A DNA stretch of 64,000 bases from Pseudomonas putida (GTDB taxonomy: Bacteria > Pseudomonadota > Gammaproteobacteria > Pseudomonadales > Pseudomonadaceae): contig NZ_CP066306.1 in NCBI RefSeq assembly GCF_016406145.1, positions 3,534,001 through 3,598,000 on the forward strand, read 5' to 3'. The position numbers and the translations under genes were made by a program. The first letter of the stretch is position 1. Each line of letters opens with the position of its first letter. This document shows, one piece after another, positions 44,617 through 51,885 of this stretch. The notes beneath the pieces were generated by a model. It was given only the letters and a program-made list of their open reading frames with translations. It searched no databases and was not told the DNA's origin.

Positions 44617-46203
44617 TTAGCTGCACAGGACTGCAGCACGTACCGGGTCAATGGATACAAGTGCTGCCAACTGATGTTCCATTTGCCGCGCCAACGCAGG
44701 CCGGTCAGCATCGTTGCGCTGGGCTTTCAAACGCAGCAGCTTGAGTAAACGCGCCTTGACCTCGAAGAGCAGGTCGGGCTCCCAGTCGGCAAATGTGTGG
44801 CGTTGCGCGGCAGCGTCGAGCTCAGTGAACAAATGAATGGCCAGCTCTGCCTTGCCGCACTGTTCGGCCACTCGCGCCATCAACAAACGCAGTAACCAAC
44901 GTTGCCGCCCGGTCTGCACATCTGGACGGCTCGCCAGCCACGCCAGTGCCTGCTCCACGCCATCAGCATCCGCTTGCGCCAGTGCCTCGGGTTCCAAGAC
45001 GAGTATTTCGCATGCAGCCGCCGACGATGCGGGGGCCGCTGTGGGCAGCCATTGTTCTGGGCGGTTACCGCTGACCTGCTGGTTGATCCACTCACGCGTG
45101 GCTTCATCGGCGAATGGCGAGCCATCGCTCCAACACAGCAGCTCCACGCCCGGCAGACGGTGCAGCAGCATGGCCAGATCGTGTTTGACGATATCCGCCC
45201 AGCTTTTGTAGGGCTCAGCGGATTTGCTCAAGGCCTGATGGAGATACCATTGCAGATCCAACCAGAAGTGGTTGACGCCTTCGGCATACATTTGCTCGAC
45301 CTGATCAATCAACTCGCTCCAGCTTTGCTGCAGGTGCAAGCGCTTGAGCTGAGCGCGATACTCGCCGCGAGGCGGCGCCAGGCGGGTAATCCCCTGGGCA
45401 GTTTGCGGCGGCACCTGATGCACGGTGTCCCAGCGCAAACTCTTCATCAGCCGATGCGCCGCCAACCACCCTTCTGGTTGATCACGTAGATAGCTGGCTA
45501 GCCCTCTACCACTGTCCAGCAAATCTCGGCCCGACTTTATGGGGGTCGGGCTCGGGCTTGCCGCCCTACCGTCTCCAGGTGACTCACTGCCAGTCTGGGG
45601 GACGATTGCATCAACACCTCCCGACGCGGCGAGTCGACTGTTGAGGGCGCCGTACAAGGCGTCCAGTCGTGGCCGCTGGTCTTCTGGCCAATGGCTGAAG
45701 CCGTGCTCCAACCACACCAAAGCAGCCACCGTTCGCTCGGTTTCAGCCTTGACCACTTGAGGGTACAGCGACAGGCTTGCCTGGACCCTGCTGCCGGCAA
45801 GCCACTCCAAGGCCATCTTGCGGCTATTGGGACGCGCCGGCAGGATGTCGGAGGCATAGCGTTCCATCAGCGCCGCCAGCAAACTCAGGCCATCTGCCAA
45901 GCCGGTCTCACCGTCCCTGTGCAAACGTGCCCAGAGGTAGTAGGTGGCAACACGAAGGTCTTTGCAGGACTGCTGGAGTAGCTTATGCGCCAGTTGCGCA
46001 ACAAGGTCCACATCCGCCCCGGAGAGTTTGTTGACCTCTTCGCGCATGCGCTGGAAGTCGTCGTCGTAGCCCGGGTCCTCTCCCACCGGTACATCGCCGT
46101 TGATAGGCGTTAGCCAAGGCTCCCAGGATTCGCCGTGTTTGCGGGCAATGACCAGCGGCTCGCTGGTGGGCAAACAGCTCTCTACCAGTCTTTTCAGGCT
46201 CAT
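44617..46203 (-). CDS. tssA: T6SS cap/assembly protein TssA
   Basis: 528 residues from ATG 46203, which overlaps the tssM stop as ATGA. The open frame continues 96 codons further upstream, but that part runs inside tssM. N-terminal ImpA-type domain (GDVPVGEDPGYDDDFQRMRE) and a long C-terminal helical region. TssA caps and guides sheath polymerisation. A second gene with a TssA-like N-terminus ends the operon. Confidence 0.9.
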   Translation of the reverse strand: MSLKRLVESCLPTSEPLVIARKHGESWEPWLTPINGDVPVGEDPGYDDDFQRMREEVNKLSGADVDLVAQLAHKLLQQSCKDLRVATYYLWARLHRDGETGLADGLSLLAALMERYASDILPARPNSRKMALEWLAGSRVQASLSLYPQVVKAETERTVAALVWLEHGFSHWPEDQRPRLDALYGALNSRLAASGGVDAIVPQTGSESPGDGRAASPSPTPIKSGRDLLDSGRGLASYLRDQPEGWLAAHRLMKSLRWDTVHQVPPQTAQGITRLAPPRGEYRAQLKRLHLQQSWSELIDQVEQMYAEGVNHFWLDLQWYLHQALSKSAEPYKSWADIVKHDLAMLLHRLPGVELLCWSDGSPFADEATREWINQQVSGNRPEQWLPTAAPASSAAACEILVLEPEALAQADADGVEQALAWLASRPDVQTGRQRWLLRLLMARVAEQCGKAELAIHLFTELDAAAQRHTFADWEPDLLFEVKARLLKLLRLKAQRNDADRPALARQMEHQLAALVSIDPVRAAVLCS

Positions 46204-49200
46204 TCGTAACCCCCATTTTGCGAGTACTGCGGGGTATCCCGGCCCTCTACCAGAAAGATCTCTCGCGGCAGGCTGAACCCGCGCAACTTGAGCAGTGCCA
46301 GCGGCCCTTCGCCCAACTCCGTTCGCAAGTGCCAGGTCAGGCCCAGACCATCCGGCGCATCCAGCACGACCCGAAAACGACTGTCGCCATCGTCCAGCGC
46401 CATTACATTGGCCTGCTCCAGCAGACGAATCAGCCCCCAGGTTCCCTGGTAGTCCGCAAATAGACGTTCGCCGGTGTGGACGCTGCTCCACGTCAGGCTT
46501 ATGCCCGGATGGTCGCCCTGCCCTGGCCAGCGAAAGCGTTGCCAGCTTTCTCGCTGGTTGAAGTAGTGGTGCTTTTCACCATTGAGTACGAAGGTGGTTT
46601 GCACCACATCACGCACAGGTTTGCCTTGCAACTCGAAGCTCACACCCATGCCCCCATCGGTGTACAGCACATCAGCCAGCTGACTGAGCTGATTGATCGC
46701 TGTCAGGAAGTCCGGGTTGAAACGCAGCCCCTGGCTTTGCCGCGAGTCGGCCACCCAGCGGCTGCCTTCCTTGCGTAGCAGCCCCATGAGCTGCTGAGCC
46801 AGGAACTGCTCGATCCGCCCAGAGTCAGCGCGAATCATCTGCCCCAGCATGGGCAATGAAGCGTCACTGCTGGTGGCAGCGAACGGATAACGGCCGCTGA
46901 AAGCGCCCTGCCACTCATCGACGATCGCGCGCTGCCACGCCCGGTTGAGGCCGGCCGACGACGGCAGCAGAATCTGTTGCCAGGCCTGATCCAGCGGCCG
47001 CACGAACAGCGTGTTGGCCGCTGGCCCCCAGTCGGCGCCAAGACTGGCGGCGATCAGGTTGCCATAGGCCTGGATATCGGTCAGGTCCGCGCCCTTCCCC
47101 TGGAACACCGTTTGCGCCAGTACCTGGATCATTGCCTCAGGGTCGGGCGCAGTGACCACTTGCTGCAGCTTCAAGCGCACAGCGGTGACCCGCGTGAGGA
47201 AAGTTTGCAAGCTCAGGCGGTCATCACTCATTCGGCCATCAGCTTCCTTTCCCAGAAGCGATAGCAATGGGCCAAAGGTACTGTCGAGCGGGCCACTGGG
47301 CGTTTGGGGAAGTTGATCGACGATCGGCGCTGCTTTTTGCCCCACCAACTTCTGTGCCGATTCGATCAGGGAATCGGCCAGGGCCTGGCCACGGAAGCCT
47401 GCCTGGCCCTGGTAACTCAGCGTGTTCATCAGGGCAATCAATGGCGACTGACGCACATCACTCATCAGTGTCAGCTGTGCAATCACATCGCTCAGGCCAT
47501 GGCCCTGCCGCCAGCGCAGGCTGTTGAGGAAGCTCAGCCAGGCACTGCTGTAATCCTGGAAGTAGCGGGTAGTCAAGCGCTCCCTCAGTTGCTCGGGGCT
47601 CAGCGCCTTGGCAATGTCGTTGGGGTGGTCGCTGAGTACCCAGTCAATCTCTTCGCGCCGCGCTTGCGCCGCCTCTTCAATGGCTGCACGAACCTGCCCT
47701 TCCCACGCTTGGCGGGTGAATACACCGGGGACCTGTTCTGCACTGGTGAACAGGGCGCTTGCATCGGTGTCGCCGACCATCTGCTGCAAACCCAACGCCG
47801 GGTAGTGGTTCGCCGCGGTGTCGAGGACCTGCTGGTACAGGCTGCTTTCAGCGTTTCGCTGACCCAGTGCACGCAGCAGCACCTGGCGCGTTTGGGCGAT
47901 CAACCTGAGGTCGGCCTTGATCGCCCAGTCAGGGTGCTCAGGCAGATGCTCGCCGTAGAACGTCCACAATGCCGGTTCGGTAGCGCCCAGGGTCTGGACC
48001 AAGAACGCGGCATCGGCCTTTTCCGGGCGCGCCAGCATCAGATAGGCTTTGAGGTAGGCGTACGTCTGTTGTGCCCGCTTGGCGCGCAGGGGGCTCGCCG
48101 GAGGCAAGTTGACCAACGCTTTGAGCCGTTTTTCCAGTTCCGAAACGGCGGGGTCGCGGAGCAGCTGGCTATTGGCCTGCGTATAGAGCGGCCACACTGC
48201 CTCACGCAGGTCTTGCGACCGGTTCAGGCCAAAGCGCTGGTACCACGGTGCGCCGTGTTCTGATCGGTAGTCCAGGCGGGAGAGTTCACGCACCATCTCG
48301 CCCAGTGCCTGTTTAGTGTCGGTGCCTGCTACAGGCTGCTGCAACGCGCTGTAGGCCGCCGCGATCTGACCGACCTCGGCACGGTTGCTGGCAAAGGACA
48401 ACACCAAGCCGATGCCCCAGATGGAAGCCAGGCCCAGCGCAGAAACGTAGGCGACTCTGGCTGGGTGCCAACCCAGTCGGCGGGCTCGGGCGGAGCGATC
48501 GTTGAGGATTCCGGACCATGCTGGGTCTTCGGGCCAGTGGTGTTCGATTGTCGTCGACAGTTCTGGCCTCTGAACGGGCAAGCTGAACCACACGCCACGG
48601 ACCTGGATGCCTCGGGAGCCACTTCCTGAGAGGGACTCGATCAGGCGATACCATCGTGCAGCACCGTCAACCTGCAGGTTACGCGCAAGTCGCAGAAGAA
48701 AGTCGTGCGCTATCTGGACCTGCATCTGCGCCAAACCTTGTTCGCGCAGCGAGCGCTGCAGGGCACCCAAATGCTCCTCCCAGTGAGCTATGGCTCGTCG
48801 GGTAGGAAGCAAGCCACCGACCGCCTCAATGCCACGCTCCGACTGGTCCCAGTGGCTTTCACAGATTTGCCAAACATGCACAGGCAATTGCCTGCCTAGA
48901 TAACGGCTCATCTCCTGCAGATGATGAATGCTTGCACTCATGGAAGCAGCATCGTCGAGCTGGCGTTCGCTTAGCGCCCAAACGACACCATCAATGCCGC
49001 GCCAGCGAAACTGCTGTTGCCATTTGTCGAGCAGCGTTGTGTCTGGTTTAGAAAGGAGACTGCCACCATAAAGAAGCACAACTGCCCGTCCCGACAGCCA
49101 CTGTCGTTCAATCAGACCAGGGACAATGGCATTGACTTGGGCAGGCTCGCCGACCACCAGCAGCACCTGTACTCTTCTCGACCAGAACCAACCGTACTGT

Positions 49201-49544
49201 TGGCGAAGATACATTCGGCTCAAGGGACGGCTGTCTGCAGCCGCGCCGTAGAATGCATGCAAGGCTTTGGATCGGATCTCTGCTACTGGCTGAGCACCGC
49301 CCTCGGTGAGATGGTGGTAACTGGAAGCACCGAAGCGACGGGCAAGCACCAAGCCCCCAACAGTAACCAGCACAATCAGAAAAGCGATCCCAGGCAATAC
49401 TACTGACAGATCCCACCCTTGAACGCTACCGAACGCGAAGTTCAAACCTGAGGGATAAAGCCAAAGTGCCACTCCCGCCAGCACAAGAATCAGTAGTGCA
49501 AAGGAAAGCACAACAATCAGTAACCGCGCCCGCTTGAATTGCAT
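46200..49544 (-). CDS. tssM: T6SS membrane core protein TssM (IcmF)
   Basis: 1114 residues. Two N-terminal membrane helices (residues about 8-30 and 42-66), a cytoplasmic domain, a third helix near residue 370 and a large periplasmic domain with the C-terminal beta region that binds TssJ. The usual Walker A is not intact: the site reads VVGEPAQVNAIV, lacking GKT, so ATP binding is doubtful. TssM spans the envelope with TssL and TssJ. Starts 9 nt after the upstream membrane protein gene. Confidence 0.94.
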   Translation of the reverse strand: MQFKRARLLIVVLSFALLILVLAGVALWLYPSGLNFAFGSVQGWDLSVVLPGIAFLIVLVTVGGLVLARRFGASSYHHLTEGGAQPVAEIRSKALHAFYGAAADSRPLSRMYLRQQYGWFWSRRVQVLLVVGEPAQVNAIVPGLIERQWLSGRAVVLLYGGSLLSKPDTTLLDKWQQQFRWRGIDGVVWALSERQLDDAASMSASIHHLQEMSRYLGRQLPVHVWQICESHWDQSERGIEAVGGLLPTRRAIAHWEEHLGALQRSLREQGLAQMQVQIAHDFLLRLARNLQVDGAARWYRLIESLSGSGSRGIQVRGVWFSLPVQRPELSTTIEHHWPEDPAWSGILNDRSARARRLGWHPARVAYVSALGLASIWGIGLVLSFASNRAEVGQIAAAYSALQQPVAGTDTKQALGEMVRELSRLDYRSEHGAPWYQRFGLNRSQDLREAVWPLYTQANSQLLRDPAVSELEKRLKALVNLPPASPLRAKRAQQTYAYLKAYLMLARPEKADAAFLVQTLGATEPALWTFYGEHLPEHPDWAIKADLRLIAQTRQVLLRALGQRNAESSLYQQVLDTAANHYPALGLQQMVGDTDASALFTSAEQVPGVFTRQAWEGQVRAAIEEAAQARREEIDWVLSDHPNDIAKALSPEQLRERLTTRYFQDYSSAWLSFLNSLRWRQGHGLSDVIAQLTLMSDVRQSPLIALMNTLSYQGQAGFRGQALADSLIESAQKLVGQKAAPIVDQLPQTPSGPLDSTFGPLLSLLGKEADGRMSDDRLSLQTFLTRVTAVRLKLQQVVTAPDPEAMIQVLAQTVFQGKGADLTDIQAYGNLIAASLGADWGPAANTLFVRPLDQAWQQILLPSSAGLNRAWQRAIVDEWQGAFSGRYPFAATSSDASLPMLGQMIRADSGRIEQFLAQQLMGLLRKEGSRWVADSRQSQGLRFNPDFLTAINQLSQLADVLYTDGGMGVSFELQGKPVRDVVQTTFVLNGEKHHYFNQRESWQRFRWPGQGDHPGISLTWSSVHTGERLFADYQGTWGLIRLLEQANVMALDDGDSRFRVVLDAPDGLGLTWHLRTELGEGPLALLKLRGFSLPREIFLVEGRDTPQYSQNGGYE

Positions 49545-49553
49545 ATGAAAACC

Positions 49554-50786
49554 CTACGTCATAGGTGGCGGAACGGGTGTCAGTACCGCTCCCCACAGCA
49601 GCGCGTCAGCGCAGCGCACGCCACTCAAAATTAGTTGTGGTCCGCAACCACGTTGAACCGTCTGCGCAGCCAGGGCGACGGCCACCCACGGGGCTGCCGC
49701 TCCCGGATGTCCAAGTAACGCGTCCAAGTCGTGAACTTTCCGATCAGCACGCAGCGGCAACTCAATCTCACTCATCAGGGTCGTTACTGACGCGTGGTAC
49801 TTCTGTCCGATACCTGATCGCCAAATATGCTCGACACCACTTGCTGGCAAAGACGCCCAGGACAGTGCCAGTTGAGTTGCGCGGATCAATGCCCCAGCCG
49901 ACTCGCCATGAGCTTGTTCCGGCCTATGCAGATTGGCCACTGGGAGTAACGCACGTTGACTCCCGGGGTTGCCTAACAACAGCCCCACCGCTGTTTCAGC
50001 TGTGCCTTGAGGCGCGTCTGGCGCTATCACCACTGAGACGAGCAAGAGCAGAGCTTGATCGTCGCTGCGTTGGTCCAGCCACTGGTCAATCGCCTCCAGC
50101 CCCCTCCAGGTAATAGGCGTAACGGTTTGCCGAATACCCGACTCTGCTAACGCCGTCTGCCAGACCTCGCCCAGTCTGTCTTCACGCAGCGGGCTGTCGA
50201 TCTCCAGCGACAACGCAAGCTCGACTTCATCAGCTAGTTCCGCGAGCTGAATCGCAAGGTCATTGAGTAGCGTCTTCAGGATCCTCAAAAGCGCACGTTC
50301 AGGGCTCTCGTTCACATCACCAGGCAAACGGGAATGACGCACCGTTCCCCCAGCTGATCTAGATGGTTTTGCCTTGAGGGCATTAGTCCCTTTTAAAATG
50401 GCATCCACTTGTTCCAGTGAATCTGCCGGTTCCGTGCATAGGGCCGTATACACACTGATCGCCAATACTTGCTGATGACGTCGCCCCTGGCTGAGCGTGG
50501 ATTCAAGATCAGCTGCACGAGCGGCGTCCCAACCATCGGCACTGTGCTGTCGTGCCAGGTGGTACAGCATCCGCAGACCACATATCAGGCACCATCCGAG
50601 GAGTGACACACCCAGTGCAGCTCCCCAAACAACGGCTGTTTGTTCTCGCAGATCCACCTCAGAAAATAGGGCTACAACAGCGCATCCGAAAAGCAGGAAA
50701 AGCGGAAGCAAACACAGCCAGAGCCATAGCCTGGGGCTACTCGGCCGATCAGCCTGAGCAGGTATGCGATCAAGCTCCACTGCCAT
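49554..50786 (-). CDS. T6SS-associated membrane protein of unknown role
   Basis: 410 residues, two N-terminal transmembrane segments (LWLWLCLLPLFLLFGCAVVA; VVWGAALGVSLLGWCLICGL) and a large soluble part with no recognised domain. It lies between PAAR 1 and tssM with 3-nt and 9-nt gaps, so it is co-expressed with the T6SS core. Proteins of this position in some T6SS types are thought to aid assembly of the membrane complex; no function is proven by sequence. Confidence 0.75.
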   Translation of the reverse strand: MAVELDRIPAQADRPSSPRLWLWLCLLPLFLLFGCAVVALFSEVDLREQTAVVWGAALGVSLLGWCLICGLRMLYHLARQHSADGWDAARAADLESTLSQGRRHQQVLAISVYTALCTEPADSLEQVDAILKGTNALKAKPSRSAGGTVRHSRLPGDVNESPERALLRILKTLLNDLAIQLAELADEVELALSLEIDSPLREDRLGEVWQTALAESGIRQTVTPITWRGLEAIDQWLDQRSDDQALLLLVSVVIAPDAPQGTAETAVGLLLGNPGSQRALLPVANLHRPEQAHGESAGALIRATQLALSWASLPASGVEHIWRSGIGQKYHASVTTLMSEIELPLRADRKVHDLDALLGHPGAAAPWVAVALAAQTVQRGCGPQLILSGVRCADALLWGAVLTPVPPPMT

Positions 50787-50789
50787 GGG

Positions 50790-51053
50790 CTATCTCGCAC
50801 CACCGCTAGGCATAGACGAAATCAAAACGCACCCGCACGCGCAACGGTGTCCGTCAAACGCAACTGGCACACCGTTATCTCTGAAAGCGGAATGCCCTTC
50901 TGCGATCACGGTGCGTCTGTGGCCAGGAATAGGGCAACTGACGGGATCTCCTTCGCCAGCCACGTAAATACCGCCAAAGCGCATTGAACTAGAACCAGCA
51001 AGCACGGTTCCACCTCCTGTAGTCCTGTCGCCCACTCGAATTATTCCTTTCAT
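50790..51053 (-). CDS. PAAR-domain spike-tip protein (PAAR 1)
   Basis: 87 residues from ATG 51053 with GAGGTTGG upstream. One PAAR repeat: MKGIIRVGDRTTGGGTVLAG, SSSMRFGG and the His/Cys block CPIPGHRRTVIAEGHSAF through HRCACGCVL, which binds zinc. PAAR proteins sharpen the VgrG tip and link effectors. It is almost identical to PAAR 2 at DNA level over 189 bp. It lies downstream of immunity 1. Confidence 0.92.
   Translation of the reverse strand: MKGIIRVGDRTTGGGTVLAGSSSMRFGGIYVAGEGDPVSCPIPGHRRTVIAEGHSAFRDNGVPVAFDGHRCACGCVLISSMPSGGAR
50826..51014. repeat. 189-bp direct repeat, copy in PAAR 1
   Basis: By eye, 13 differences in 189 positions against 54727-54915, so about 93% identity. Same orientation. 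Both copies lie inside PAAR genes. They bound a 3.9-kb segment that holds effector 1 and immunity 1. Confidence 0.85.
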
Positions 51054-51057
51054 ACCA

Positions 51058-51145
51058 ACCTCATAACGCCGAACTGCATGGTGATGGAACCTGAAAAACA
51101 GTATTGCCCCGTGTCGTCTTGTCGCCAACGCGAATAAACCCCTCA
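51058..51145 (-). pseudogene. Decayed PAAR N-terminal fragment
   Basis: Just upstream of PAAR 1. One reading gives MRG, then after a one-base shift GFIRVGDKTTRGNTVFQ, then after another shift GSITMQFGV, a clear relic of MRGVMRVGDRTIEGGTVLAG and SSSMRFGG of PAAR 2. Two frameshifts break it. It shows that an earlier PAAR copy stood here. Confidence 0.7.
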
Positions 51146-51240
51146 TCGCACCCGCCTCACTGGTCTGCCCCTTACATATGTCCTGCGAACCACCTACCCC
51201 CTAAAGCCAGCCCCCACACAAAAAAACGCCGATTAAACCA

Positions 51241-51885
51241 CTAGTCACCAACATTACTTACAGCTCTCAAGACCGCCGAAACTTCTGCCAAACCAGAGTC
51301 ATCAATAATAAGCGACGCACCGAATCCATCGTCTGCCCTATCGGTCTTCACTTCAAGCCCACTTTCACCAAGCACTATGTAAGCCGGATAAAAACAATAT
51401 GGAGACACATCACTACCAGCAGGTTCTTTTAGCAGAGTCACAAACATACTGTTACTCAGTTTTTTGCCATTTACAGCACTACAATAGGGATATGCGGAAA
51501 ATCCATCTGAAACCCATCCAGATGACCTTCGAACACTTTCGATGGTAGACTGCTTACCAACCTGTAGCTTCTGAACAACTTTCTTACCAGCCCCAGTATC
51601 TCTATCTACAATCCAACCCACATTATCATGCGACGTGCACTCACAGTCGCACGAAACCAAATAAGCACCTTTTCTTTTGTAATTCCAGGCTATCGTTGCA
51701 CTGGAGGCCTCACACCACTTAAGAATTTCTGCAGCCCCATCAACAGCCCTGCTGCATTCACCAGAATCATTGCAGTAATTTTTTTCAACCACCTCAGCAG
51801 ATGCACCCAAAGCACCCTCTACCGCCAAAGCCAGCCCAAAAGCAGACAAACAAAGTATAGCCCCTCTCCTAAATATCACAGACAT
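51241..51885 (-). CDS. Probable periplasmic immunity protein 1
   Basis: 214 residues. Signal peptide MSVIFRRGAILCLSAFGLAL to GALGAS, then a Cys-rich mature part (CNDSGECSRA, CDCECTSHDN) with several disulfide candidates. It overlaps the end of effector 1 by about 17 nt. Its position directly after a peptidoglycan-targeting effector and its export signal are what is expected of a cognate periplasmic inhibitor. No similarity to known immunity families is recognised; the call rests on context. Confidence 0.65.
   Translation of the reverse strand: MSVIFRRGAILCLSAFGLALAVEGALGASAEVVEKNYCNDSGECSRAVDGAAEILKWCEASSATIAWNYKRKGAYLVSCDCECTSHDNVGWIVDRDTGAGKKVVQKLQVGKQSTIESVRRSSGWVSDGFSAYPYCSAVNGKKLSNSMFVTLLKEPAGSDVSPYCFYPAYIVLGESGLEVKTDRADDGFGASLIIDDSGLAEVSAVLRAVSNVGD

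Noticed and set aside
46204..46491. 96-codon N-terminal extension of tssA
   Set aside because: It lies inside tssM. The tssA ATG at 46203 overlaps the tssM stop and matches the family N-terminus.
47304..48263. 319-codon plus-strand frame inside tssM
   Set aside because: Antisense of tssM, with composition typical of reversed high-GC genes.
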